Assembly (NCBI GenBank): GCA_027858795.1
Contig: JAQICF010000203.1
Coordinates: 1 to 5,417, forward strand
Length of the DNA: 5,417 nt
Reading direction: 5' to 3'
Source of the DNA: Candidatus Delongbacteria bacterium
GTDB taxonomy: Bacteria; Delongbacteria; UBA4055
This document shows positions 1 to 5,417 of the stretch, piece after piece. The position numbers were made by a program, and so were the translations under genes. Below the pieces are notes generated by a model. It worked only from the letters and a program-made list of their open reading frames with translations. It had not been told where the DNA came from and ran no database searches. The stretch's first letter is position 1. Each line of letters opens with the position of its first letter.

Positions 1-960
1 GCTTTTTTTATAGCCGGAGGAATCACAGTGTTTGCGAAAAAAGAAGCGATCTTAAAATTTCTAGGTGCAAAAACTCCTAAATGGATATCTTATCCTGTAG
101 CTTCAGTTTCAGGTGGAGTTCTTGCGGTTTGTTCATGTACGATATTACCTTTATTTGCAGGTATTTGGAAACGAGGTGCAGGTATTGGCCCTGCAACTGC
201 ATTCTTATATGCCGGACCGGCTATTAATATCGCTGCAATTTTTCTAACAGGAACAGTTCTAGGTTGGGAATTGTCTTTTGTAAGACTGGGATTTTCAGTA
301 GCAGGAGCTATCATGATCGGTTTAATTATGTCAAAGTTATTCGGTGAGAATGCGGAAAAAAATGAGATGCCTGTCAATGAAGAGAAAAAAGTTGCTTCAA
401 ATTTATCAGTTGCTATGTTTTTCTTATTACAACTGGCTTTTTTAGTGATCGGTGGATTACCAATAAACCCTATTCTTAAATATTCATTACTAATATCATT
501 TGTAATTGCTTTAATATACTTAGTTTTTATGAAATTTGATAAAGATCACAACAAAGAGTGGATCGTTGAAACATGGGAATTTACTAAGAAGATATTACCT
601 TTCCTATTTGCAGGAGTTTTCTTAGCTGGAGTTATATCGAAGACATTGCCAGAGGAAGTAGTAAATGATCTATTAGGTGGCAATAGAATGTTCTCTAATT
701 TTTTCGCATCAATATTCGGTGCATTTATGTACTTTGCAACACTAACTGAAGTTCCTATTATACAATCGCTAATGTCACTAGGAATGGGTAAAGGACCTGC
801 TCTTGCGTTATTCTTAGCAGGTTATTCGTTAAGTTTACCTAATATGATTGTACTAACAAAGCTAATGGGTGCGAAAAGAGCATTTACATATTTTTTCATG
901 ATAATAGTGTATTCAGCATTAGCAGGATTCGCATATGGAAATTATATGTTCGTTAATTAA
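1..960 (+). CDS. DUF318/ArsP_1-family permease (organoarsenical efflux-like), 5' partial
   Basis: Polytopic inner-membrane permease of the DUF318/ArsP_1 family; some relatives (ArsP) export trivalent methyl- and aromatic arsenicals. The frame is open back to base 1 and the residues before the GTG at 28 (AFFIAGGITVF) continue the family's first membrane helix, so the gene starts outside the window. The GGAGG before that GTG is part of a coding Ala-Gly-Gly stretch. Counting the GCT at base 1 as residue 1, the hallmark CSC motif (VCSCTILPLF) has its cysteines at 44 and 46, followed by the GPATAFLYAGPAIN helix pair. A charged loop around residues 113-135 separates this half from a second, related half (FLFAGVFLAG, then TLTEVPIIQSL and GPALALFLAGYSLSLPN), giving the usual internal duplication. 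It ends in TAA at 958-960. Substrate is inferred from family and from the ACR3 gene downstream; the family assignment is firm, the arsenical role moderate. Confidence 0.87.
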   Translation, partial: AFFIAGGITVFAKKEAILKFLGAKTPKWISYPVASVSGGVLAVCSCTILPLFAGIWKRGAGIGPATAFLYAGPAINIAAIFLTGTVLGWELSFVRLGFSVAGAIMIGLIMSKLFGENAEKNEMPVNEEKKVASNLSVAMFFLLQLAFLVIGGLPINPILKYSLLISFVIALIYLVFMKFDKDHNKEWIVETWEFTKKILPFLFAGVFLAGVISKTLPEEVVNDLLGGNRMFSNFFASIFGAFMYFATLTEVPIIQSLMSLGMGKGPALALFLAGYSLSLPNMIVLTKLMGAKRAFTYFFMIIVYSALAGFAYGNYMFVN

Positions 961-985
961 TTGACAATTAAAAAATAGAACAAAA

Positions 986-1060
986 TGTCATATTCGGACT
1001 TGATCCGGATATCCACTGGGAATAAAAGAATGGATCCCCGTGTCAAGCACGAGGATGACA
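986..1060. repeat. 75-bp double-hairpin palindromic intergenic element
   Basis: The element is bounded by TGTCAT (986-991) and ATGACA (1055-1060). Its 30-nt outer arms (986-1015 and 1031-1060) are inverted copies matching at 22 of 30 positions. Each arm also folds on itself: a 9-bp stem at 990-998/1004-1012 with one G-T wobble and loop CTTGA, and a 9-bp stem at 1034-1042/1048-1056 with one mismatch and loop TCAAG. The two loops are exact reverse complements. From memory it resembles dispersed palindromic repeats with TGTCAT ends and CGGACTTGATCCGG-like cores seen in several bacterial genomes. It lies between the permease and the small thioredoxin gene, 10 nt before the latter's ribosome binding site, so it would be transcribed in a shared message and could act as an attenuator, a processing site or an RNA stabiliser. 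Only one copy is seen in this window. Confidence 0.75.
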
Positions 1061-1081
1061 AAAAAGAATAAGGAGTGTAAA

Positions 1082-1324
1082 ATGGAAATCAAGATTCTGG
1101 GAACAGGTTGCAGGAAATGCAATACTTTGGAAGCAAATGTAAGAGAGGCAATTGAAGGATTTGATGAGGATATCAAAGTTATAAAGATATCTGAGATAGG
1201 GGAGATAATGTCTTACAATGTTCTGATGACGCCTTCATTAGTAATTGATAAAATGCTTGTTTCATCAGGTAAAGTTGCATCAGTTGCAGAGATCAAAGAA
1301 ATGATACTAAAACACAAATCTTAA
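1082..1324 (+). CDS. Small redox-active thioredoxin/glutaredoxin-like protein (TM0996/MTH895 type)
   Basis: An 80-residue cytoplasmic thioredoxin-fold protein without a signal peptide. The sequence MEIKILGTGCRKC places the redox pair at Cys10 and Cys13, directly after the first beta strand, and the cis-proline loop is MTP at 49-51. Size and the 'K-I-LGTGC-KC' opening match the small 'redox-active disulfide protein 2' family typified by TM0996 and MTH895. The start at 1082 is chosen over in-frame candidates from 1040 because AAGGAG at 1070-1075 sits 6 nt before it and because the family begins here; upstream codons would come from the palindromic repeat. The next gene starts 14 nt downstream. 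It is a candidate cytoplasmic electron donor to the CcdA-like protein encoded at 1787, or a thiol reductant for an arsenical. Family call is strong; partner is inferred. Confidence 0.88.
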   Translation: MEIKILGTGCRKCNTLEANVREAIEGFDEDIKVIKISEIGEIMSYNVLMTPSLVIDKMLVSSGKVASVAEIKEMILKHKS

Positions 1325-1338
1325 GTTAGGAGATAACA

Positions 1339-1785
1339 GTGAACAAATTTAAAAAGCTATTAATTCTTACAATATTCATTATTTCAATATCAGCTTGTGC
1401 TGAAAATCCTAAAGATCAGGCTTCGGTTAAAATAGATACTGCGAAGGTTGAAAAATTAGTTGAAAAGACTGAAGTGACTAAAGAAATAAAACAAAAAGAA
1501 AAACCTATAGTAACTTTTATTGAGTTAGGTTCCACAAACTGCATTCCATGTAAACAAATGCAACCGATCATGAAAGCTATTGAGGAAGAGTATCCATCTC
1601 AAGTAAAGATTGAATTTATTGATGTATGGACTACGAAGGGTAAGATCGATGGTAGAAAATACAATGTTAGAGTAATCCCTACACAAGTGTTTTTAGATTC
1701 ACTGGGAAAAGAATACTTTAGACATGAAGGGTTTTTTCCTAAAGATAAATTAGTTGAAGTGCTAAAAAAGAAAGGTGTAAAATAA
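1339..1785 (+). CDS. Thioredoxin-fold lipoprotein with CIPC motif
   Basis: A 148-residue exported thiol-disulfide protein. The N-terminus (MNKFKKL, then a hydrophobic stretch) ends in the lipobox ISAC with the lipidated Cys20. Residue +2 is Ala rather than Asp, so in a Gram-negative cell it could be sorted to the outer membrane. A Lys/Glu-rich tether of about 35 residues (21-55) leads to a thioredoxin domain (56-148) with the active site NCIPC (Cys68, Cys71) and cis-Pro114 in RVIPTQVFLD. The GTG start has AGGAG at 1328-1332, 6 nt upstream, and yields a proper lipoprotein signal. The gene stops 1 nt before the CcdA-like gene, so the two are very likely co-translated and form a pair: the membrane carrier reduces the lipoprotein. 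Its target is unknown; a periplasmic arsenical or metal-binding thiol protein is a guess from context. Confidence 0.9.
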   Translation: MNKFKKLLILTIFIISISACAENPKDQASVKIDTAKVEKLVEKTEVTKEIKQKEKPIVTFIELGSTNCIPCKQMQPIMKAIEEEYPSQVKIEFIDVWTTKGKIDGRKYNVRVIPTQVFLDSLGKEYFRHEGFFPKDKLVEVLKKKGVK

Positions 1786-1786
1786 T

Positions 1787-2503
1787 ATGGATGCTATATT
1801 TCTGTATTTGTATGAATTAATGCAAGGAAGTGCTTTGATCGCAATTTTTGGAGCTTTTCTCTGGGGAGTTGCGAGTATTTTATTAAGTCCTTGTCACTTA
1901 TCTTCGATACCTTTGATAATTGGTTTTATTAATGGGAAGAAGAATGAGACCGTAAGTAAAGCATTTTTTCAATCACTATTTTTTGGGCTTGGAATATTAA
2001 TTACAATAGCAATTATTGGTATAATTACAGGAATGATGGGGAAAATGCTGGGTGATCTAGGAGTCTGGGGTTATATTTTTCTTTCTTTATTTTTTATTAT
2101 TTTTGGGCTTATTCTGCTGGATGTACTTGAAATGCCTAATTTTAATAGTCCTTCTTTAGCAAGATTTACAAAAAAAGGATTTATGACATCGTTTCTTGTT
2201 GGTTTGATCTTCGGTATTGGGCTAGGACCATGTACTTTTGCTTTCATGGCACCAATGCTCGGATTTGTTTTTCAAGCCAGTACAGATAACCTGACTTATG
2301 GAATACTTCTACTATTCTTCTTTGCGTTAGGGCATATCGGAGTTATTGTTTTTGCAGGTACTTTCATTGAGTGGGTTGAAAAATATTTAAAGTGGAGTTC
2401 AGGATCGAAAAAGACTATGATACTAAAAAAGATCTGTGGAATTATAGTCATTATTGTAGGATTGTATAATATCAAAGATATCGTTAGAATATTAAACGGA
2501 TAG
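1787..2503 (+). CDS. CcdA/DsbD-like membrane electron transporter
   Basis: A 238-residue polytopic membrane protein of the CcdA/DsbD transmembrane family, which carries electrons across the inner membrane from cytoplasmic thioredoxin to extracytoplasmic thioredoxin-like proteins. About six hydrophobic segments are visible. The two signature cysteines lie in matching motifs, SPCHLSSIPL (Cys36) and GLGPCTFAFMAPMLGF (Cys149), the internal repeat typical of the family. The ATG at 1787 is preceded by AAAGGTG at 1771-1777 inside the end of the lipoprotein gene. Sitting directly behind a thioredoxin lipoprotein and near a cytoplasmic CxxC protein, it completes a plausible electron relay. A related family (ArsG) is linked to aromatic arsenical resistance; as I recall, those carry SPCPLATN-like motifs, so CcdA-like is the safer call. 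Cytochrome c maturation is less likely because no other maturation gene is in view. Confidence 0.87.
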   Translation: MDAIFLYLYELMQGSALIAIFGAFLWGVASILLSPCHLSSIPLIIGFINGKKNETVSKAFFQSLFFGLGILITIAIIGIITGMMGKMLGDLGVWGYIFLSLFFIIFGLILLDVLEMPNFNSPSLARFTKKGFMTSFLVGLIFGIGLGPCTFAFMAPMLGFVFQASTDNLTYGILLLFFFALGHIGVIVFAGTFIEWVEKYLKWSSGSKKTMILKKICGIIVIIVGLYNIKDIVRILNG

Positions 2504-2519
2504 AGTTAAGGATTTCATC

Positions 2520-2657
2520 ATGTTTAATTACAAAGAACTTAAAATATATATTGAAAAACATCTTTTTTTTGATGGTTTAGAATTTCTTATTCTCTATGTA
2601 GGTAAATTCTATATCAAAATTCATAACGATGTTTTATGTATATTAAAAAAGGATTAA
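2520..2657 (+). CDS. Unrecognised 45-residue small protein between CcdA-like and ACR3 genes
   Basis: ATG at 2520 to TAA at 2655-2657, encoding 45 residues beginning MFNYKELKIYIEKHLFFDG and ending DVLCILKKD. Evidence that it is translated: AAGGA at 2508-2512 lies 7 nt before the ATG, the ORF fills nearly all the space between its neighbours (gaps of 16 and 4 nt), and the ACR3 ribosome binding site is embedded in its last codons, suggesting translational coupling. The protein is rich in Phe, Tyr, Ile and Leu with scattered Lys and Glu, contains one Cys and no motif I recognise. Its middle (residues 15-32) is hydrophobic but interrupted by Asp, Glu and Lys, so a full membrane helix is doubtful. 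A run of eight T at 2563-2570 lies within it; both other frames hit stops immediately after, so a frameshifted longer gene is unlikely. It may be a leader peptide or a small operon component. Confidence 0.55.
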   Translation: MFNYKELKIYIEKHLFFDGLEFLILYVGKFYIKIHNDVLCILKKD

Positions 2658-2661
2658 ATAT

Positions 2662-3717
2662 ATGAAAGAAAATAATTCAGGGATAAGTTTTTTTGAAAGA
2701 TACTTAACAATATGGGTGATTCTATGTATGATGGTTGGAGTATTAATTGGAAAATATTTACCAATTATACCAGAATTTCTAGGTAAATTCGAGTATGCAA
2801 AGGTTTCAATTCCAATAGCTGTTCTGATATGGCTGATGATCTATCCCATGATGATGAAAGTTGATTTTGCCAGTATTAAAAATGTAGGTAAAAATCCGCA
2901 CGGACTTTATGTTACCTGGGTAACGAACTGGCTGATAAAGCCATTTACAATGTATTTAATTGCATGGTTTTTCTTTTTTATAGTTTTTAAAGCATTTATT
3001 AAACCTGAACTTGCGAAAGATTATCTGGCTGGAGCGATCTTATTAGGTGCTGCTCCCTGTACAGCTATGGTGTTTGTGTGGAGTCACCTCACGAAAGGTA
3101 ATCCAGCTTACACAGTTGTTCAAGTGGCAACTAACGATCTTATAATTCTGATCGCTTTCACTCCGATAGTAGCAATTTTACTTGGAATAGGTGGCTTTAC
3201 AGTACCATGGGATACACTGCTTTTATCAGTTATTCTTTTTGTTGTAATTCCATTAGCAGGTGGAATGATAACAAGAATAAGTGTGATAAGAAAAAAAGGA
3301 GAAGATTATTTCAACAAAAGATTCATTCCTAAATTCAACGATATTACTATAATTGGACTTCTTCTAACACTGGTAATAATCTTCTCATTTCAGGGAGAAG
3401 TGATCCTTAATAATCCATTTCATATAATCCTGATAGCTGTTCCTTTGACGATACAGACTTTTTTAATTTTCTTCATAGCTTATTTATCTAGTAAAAAATT
3501 AAAACTAAGACATAACATCGCCGCTCCTGCTGGGATGATTGGTGCCTCAAACTTCTTTGAACTTGCTGTTGCAGTAGCTATATCTTTGTTCGGACCAACT
3601 TCTCCGGTAGTTTTGGCTACAATAGTAGGCGTTTTGGTTGAAGTTCCAGTCATGCTTACACTTGTGAAAATAGCTAATAAAACAAAAAATTGGTTTCCAT
3701 CAAAAAATTATGAATAA
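2662..3717 (+). CDS. acr3: ACR3-family arsenite efflux permease
   Basis: A 351-residue inner-membrane transporter, the usual length for bacterial ACR3 (also labelled ArsB in many genomes), which extrudes arsenite and sometimes antimonite using the proton motive force. About ten hydrophobic segments can be traced. Diagnostic segments are the N-terminal VLIWLMIYPMMMKVDF, the GAAPCTAMVFVWS helix with the essential cysteine at 133, the VQVATNDLI segment, and SNFFELAVAVAISLFG with the conserved glutamate at 300. The ATG at 2662 is preceded by AAGGA at 2649-2653, 8 nt away and overlapping the end of the small ORF, so its translation may be coupled. The gene stops 10 nt before the next start. It is the strongest evidence that the operon serves arsenic resistance. 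No ArsR or ArsC gene adjoins it within the window. Confidence 0.95.
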   Translation: MKENNSGISFFERYLTIWVILCMMVGVLIGKYLPIIPEFLGKFEYAKVSIPIAVLIWLMIYPMMMKVDFASIKNVGKNPHGLYVTWVTNWLIKPFTMYLIAWFFFFIVFKAFIKPELAKDYLAGAILLGAAPCTAMVFVWSHLTKGNPAYTVVQVATNDLIILIAFTPIVAILLGIGGFTVPWDTLLLSVILFVVIPLAGGMITRISVIRKKGEDYFNKRFIPKFNDITIIGLLLTLVIIFSFQGEVILNNPFHIILIAVPLTIQTFLIFFIAYLSSKKLKLRHNIAAPAGMIGASNFFELAVAVAISLFGPTSPVVLATIVGVLVEVPVMLTLVKIANKTKNWFPSKNYE

Positions 3718-3727
3718 GGAATGTGAA

Positions 3728-3961
3728 ATGAGTGATATTATTTGTTACTGCAAAAATATAACTAAGGATGAAATAGAGAAAGCTATTGATAATGGTGCTG
3801 ATACGATTAAACGAATTCAGAAAGAAACTCAAGCCTGTACGGGGAATCAATGTAAAGAACTTAATCCTAAGGATGTTTGTTGTTCTACTGAAATTTTAAA
3901 AATGATAGCAAAGAAAAAAGGTTTGAAAGATATAAAAGGAAGTTCTTGCTGCTGTTGTTAA
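3728..3961 (+). CDS. BFD-like [2Fe-2S]-binding small protein with C-terminal polycysteine tail
   Basis: A 77-residue cytoplasmic protein with ten cysteines. The N-terminal half fits the BFD-like (bacterioferritin-associated ferredoxin) [2Fe-2S] domain: ICYC (Cys6, Cys8), a helix NITKDEIEKAIDNGADTI, then ACTGNQC (Cys37, Cys42). It continues with a CC pair (51-52), a short helix, and ends SSCCCC (74-77). The start at 3728 is preferred over the in-frame ATG at 3710 because AAGGA at 3716-3720 precedes it by 7 nt and the domain begins right after it; the earlier start would overlap ACR3 by 8 nt and lacks a clear ribosome site. As the last gene of the operon it may carry electrons or bind the metalloid through its terminal cysteines. 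The domain call is good; the function is inferred. Confidence 0.82.
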   Translation: MSDIICYCKNITKDEIEKAIDNGADTIKRIQKETQACTGNQCKELNPKDVCCSTEILKMIAKKKGLKDIKGSSCCCC

Positions 3962-3981
3962 ACAAAACGGTTATTGTTTAA
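3958..3981. terminator. Possible bidirectional terminator hairpin across two convergent stop codons
   Basis: Perfect 8-bp inverted repeat TTAAACAA (3958-3965) and TTGTTTAA (3974-3981) with an 8-nt loop. It contains the TAA of the BFD-like gene (3959-3961) and the stop of the convergent LysE gene (3978-3980 on the - strand). Only 16 nt separate the two genes, so a shared terminator must lie here or inside them. The stem is AT-rich and lacks a long T tract, so intrinsic termination would be weak. Confidence 0.45.
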
Positions 3982-4595
3982 ATAATCCCGAGTAATTTTA
4001 TCCCGTCATAGAACAGAATTATTGCAAAGACCCATAAAATTCCACCAAGAAACCTGATCGTGTATAAATAAACTTTATCATTCAGAAATGATTTTGACCT
4101 TCCTACAAGTATTGCTATGAGGATTTTAGATCCAAAAAGAAGACCATAAAATCCACTTAAAAATGAAATTAAAGTAATGATATTAATTTGTTTAGCTTTT
4201 ATGATTATTGGTCCACCTACAGTTAACCAGAACATATATGGATTAGGGCTTGTCAAATTAACGATAATTCCTTTTAAAAAGGATCTTGATTTTGTTGGCT
4301 GTAAATCCAATTCGACATTTTTTATTCTAAAATTACTGAATCCCATATAAAATAAAAGAAAACTACCCAAAATGGATATTATCCCCAAAACGGAATTGTA
4401 AGCAGATAACTTTGAAAGAATGAATAAAGTTACTAAAACTATAGGAGCATCAGTGACAATAGGAGATAACGCAACTTTTATTCCTGCTTTAATATCAAAC
4501 TGAATTGTCTCAGAAATTATAAGTGCCAGCAATGGACCGGGAGTTATACCTGCTGAAAGTCCTAATATGATACCTGCTATAAGAAAATCTATCAT
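3978..4595 (-). CDS. LysE/RhtB-family exporter
   Basis: A 205-residue inner-membrane protein of the LysE superfamily, whose members export amino acids or other small solutes. The N-terminal signature is present: GLSAGITPGPLLALIISETI (residues 12-31) with the PGP turn, then KAGIKVALSPIVTDAPIV, and in the second half VNLTSPNPYMFWLTVGGP, the usual N-x-x-x-P-x-P-x-x-FW segment. Length and about six hydrophobic helices agree with the family. The APIVTDAP-like region (SPIVTDAP here) differs from the more common ALGxxxGD form of RhtB proteins, indicating a separate subgroup; substrate cannot be assigned. The ATG at 4593-4595 (- strand) has only a weak GAG at 4601-4603 as ribosome site. It is convergent with the arsenic block and divergent from the PAS gene, so it is a separate transcription unit. 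A role in metalloid export is not supported. Confidence 0.85.
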   Translation of the reverse strand: MIDFLIAGIILGLSAGITPGPLLALIISETIQFDIKAGIKVALSPIVTDAPIVLVTLFILSKLSAYNSVLGIISILGSFLLFYMGFSNFRIKNVELDLQPTKSRSFLKGIIVNLTSPNPYMFWLTVGGPIIIKAKQINIITLISFLSGFYGLLFGSKILIAILVGRSKSFLNDKVYLYTIRFLGGILWVFAIILFYDGIKLLGII

Positions 4596-4646
4596 TGGAA
4601 CTCATTTTTTATTATTTGAGCTTAGTTGTGAAATCTATCAATTGAA

Positions 4647-4668
4647 TAATCAATTTGCAACTTGATTA
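4647..4668. promoter_or_regulatory. 7-bp inverted repeat, possible operator in the divergent promoter region
   Basis: TAATCAA (4647-4653) and TTGATTA (4662-4668) are perfect inverted copies around an 8-nt spacer. A further ATCAATT (4637-4643) and TTGAT (4676-4680) flank it in the same nested orientation. The right arm covers the putative -35 box at 4662-4667. This is operator-like, but the region is very AT-rich, so chance is a real alternative. Confidence 0.3.
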
Positions 4669-4690
4669 ATAGGTGTTGATTTTATATATT
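4662..4690 (+). promoter_or_regulatory. Putative sigma-70-type promoter for the PAS gene
   Basis: TTGATT at 4662-4667 and TATATT at 4685-4690 are separated by 17 nt and match the -35 and -10 consensus at 4/6 and 5/6 positions. Initiation would fall near 4697, leaving a leader of about 48 nt before the ATG at 4745. For the opposite gene, TTGCAA at 4655-4660 with TAGATT (4632-4637, - strand) 17 nt away is a weaker candidate. Confidence 0.4.
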
Positions 4691-4744
4691 AGTAGAGTAA
4701 CCAAACATAATTGTGACCAAAAATAAATATTAAAAGAAAAATTA

Positions 4745-5417
4745 ATGAATAATTTTATCAATGAAGATATCATGTATTTCCATATACTTCTGTTGTCACT
4801 ATGTTTGAATTTTATTTTTATTCTTAAATGGACGAATAAATCCAGATATTTGAAAAATAAAAAAGCATTGATAGAGAGTAAAGATAAATATAAATCTTTG
4901 GTGGAATCTCTTTTAGAAGGAATAGGGATTGTCGATGAAAATGAGAATTTTACTTTTGCGAATAAGGCAGGAAATGAAATATTTGGATGCGGTAAGGAGA
5001 AGCTGGTTGGTAAAAATTTGAAAGAATTTACATCTGAGGAAAACTATAACTTTATTTTAGAAAAAACTCAGCATAGAAAACAAGGGAAAACAGAAGTTTA
5101 TGAACTTGAGATAACTGGTTTAGATAAGGTAGAGCGTACTCTTTTAGTAAAAAGTTCACCTGTTATAGATGATAAAGGTAACTACAAAGGTGGATTTGGC
5201 TTGTATTCAGACATTTCAGATCAGAAAAAGCATGAATTGAAACGTGATAAGATAATAGATGAATTAGAATCCAAAATCATTAAAGGAAAGCGTATAAAAA
5301 ATGGATTTTTGCCTATTTGTGCTTCCTGCCATAAAATTAGAGACGAAAATAAGATATGGCATCCAATAGCAGACTATCTCACAGAAAATACTGATATTAA
5401 GTTTAGTCATTCAGTTT
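4745..5417 (+). CDS. Membrane-anchored PAS protein with C-terminal cysteine module, 3' partial
   Basis: 224 codons are visible and the frame is open at the window end. One transmembrane helix lies near residues 10-28 (YFHILLLSLCLNFIFIL), followed by a basic stretch and a short helix. A PAS sensor domain covers about 47-158: YKSLVESLLEGIGIVDENE, the FANKAGNEIFG core, GKNLKEF, and the closing strand GGFGLYSDISDQKK. A helical linker (160-186) leads to FLPICASCHKIRDENKIW with Cys192 and Cys195, then FSHSV at the edge. This module, normally completed by a second CPxC pair and a short KLYP-like end, is found at the C-terminus of many PAS and response-regulator proteins that have no kinase domain. 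The ATG at 4745 is chosen because a TAA in frame at 4724-4726 closes the frame upstream; the ribosome site is weak (AAGAAAA), and ATG at 4772 is the alternative. Role: probable sensor; ligand unknown. Confidence 0.82.
   Translation, partial: MNNFINEDIMYFHILLLSLCLNFIFILKWTNKSRYLKNKKALIESKDKYKSLVESLLEGIGIVDENENFTFANKAGNEIFGCGKEKLVGKNLKEFTSEENYNFILEKTQHRKQGKTEVYELEITGLDKVERTLLVKSSPVIDDKGNYKGGFGLYSDISDQKKHELKRDKIIDELESKIIKGKRIKNGFLPICASCHKIRDENKIWHPIADYLTENTDIKFSHSV

Noticed and set aside
90..377. 95-residue ORF on the - strand
   Set aside because: It lies wholly inside the permease gene on the opposite strand, has no recognisable motif, and the + strand frame is a clear family member.
961..994. 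TTGACA at 961-966 as the -35 box of an internal promoter
   Set aside because: The hexamer is perfect, but no acceptable -10 box lies 16-18 nt downstream; CATATT is 22 nt away.
1040..1081. In-frame upstream start for the small thioredoxin
   Set aside because: The extra 14 residues come from the palindromic repeat, and the AAGGAG ribosome site points to the ATG at 1082.
988..1176. 62-residue ORF on the - strand
   Set aside because: It is made of the palindromic repeat plus the antisense of the thioredoxin gene, with no family features.
1787..2503. ArsG-type aromatic arsenical permease
   Set aside because: The protein belongs to the same broad superfamily, but its SPCHLSSIPL motif fits CcdA-like proteins paired with thioredoxins better than the ArsG motif as I remember it; kept only as an alternative.
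2540..2570. Run of eight T as a terminator tail
   Set aside because: No GC-containing hairpin precedes it and it lies within an apparently translated small ORF.
1..5417. CRISPR array, tRNA, rRNA or transposase gene
   Set aside because: No regularly spaced repeats, cloverleaf-like tRNA or transposase motif was seen; the only repeat-like element is the single palindrome at 986-1060.

Overview
The window is AT-rich (roughly two-thirds A+T by eye) and densely coded. Most starts are preceded by a clear Shine-Dalgarno motif (AAGGA or AGGAG), one gene starts with GTG, and one encodes a lipoprotein with a standard lipobox. This suggests a Gram-negative, probably anaerobic bacterium that relies on Shine-Dalgarno initiation. 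The phylum cannot be fixed from the sequence; a low-GC member of the FCB or deltaproteobacterial lineages is a guess.

Positions 1-3961 form one co-directional block on the + strand that looks like a metalloid (arsenic) efflux and thiol-redox operon. In order it holds: the 3' part of a DUF318/ArsP_1 permease whose true start lies upstream of the window; a 75-bp palindromic intergenic element; an 80-residue CxxC thioredoxin of the TM0996/MTH895 type; a thioredoxin-fold lipoprotein (CIPC); a CcdA/DsbD-like membrane electron carrier; an unrecognised 45-residue small ORF; an ACR3 arsenite efflux permease; and a small BFD-like [2Fe-2S] protein ending in four cysteines. After the palindrome the gaps are only 1 to 16 nt. 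A reasonable model is that CcdA passes electrons from a cytoplasmic thioredoxin to the exported lipoprotein, while ArsP-like and ACR3 pumps expel organic and inorganic trivalent arsenicals. No ArsR repressor or ArsC reductase is visible here; they may lie upstream.

The block ends at 3961 against a convergent LysE-family exporter on the - strand (3978-4595). A perfect 8-bp inverted repeat spans both stop codons and may serve as a two-way terminator.

Positions 4596-4744 are a divergent intergenic region with a plausible promoter and an overlapping 7-bp inverted repeat. From 4745 to the window end runs an incomplete gene for a membrane-anchored PAS protein that carries the start of a cysteine-rich C-terminal module (LPICASCHKIR...) known from signal-transduction proteins. 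Its final part lies outside the window.
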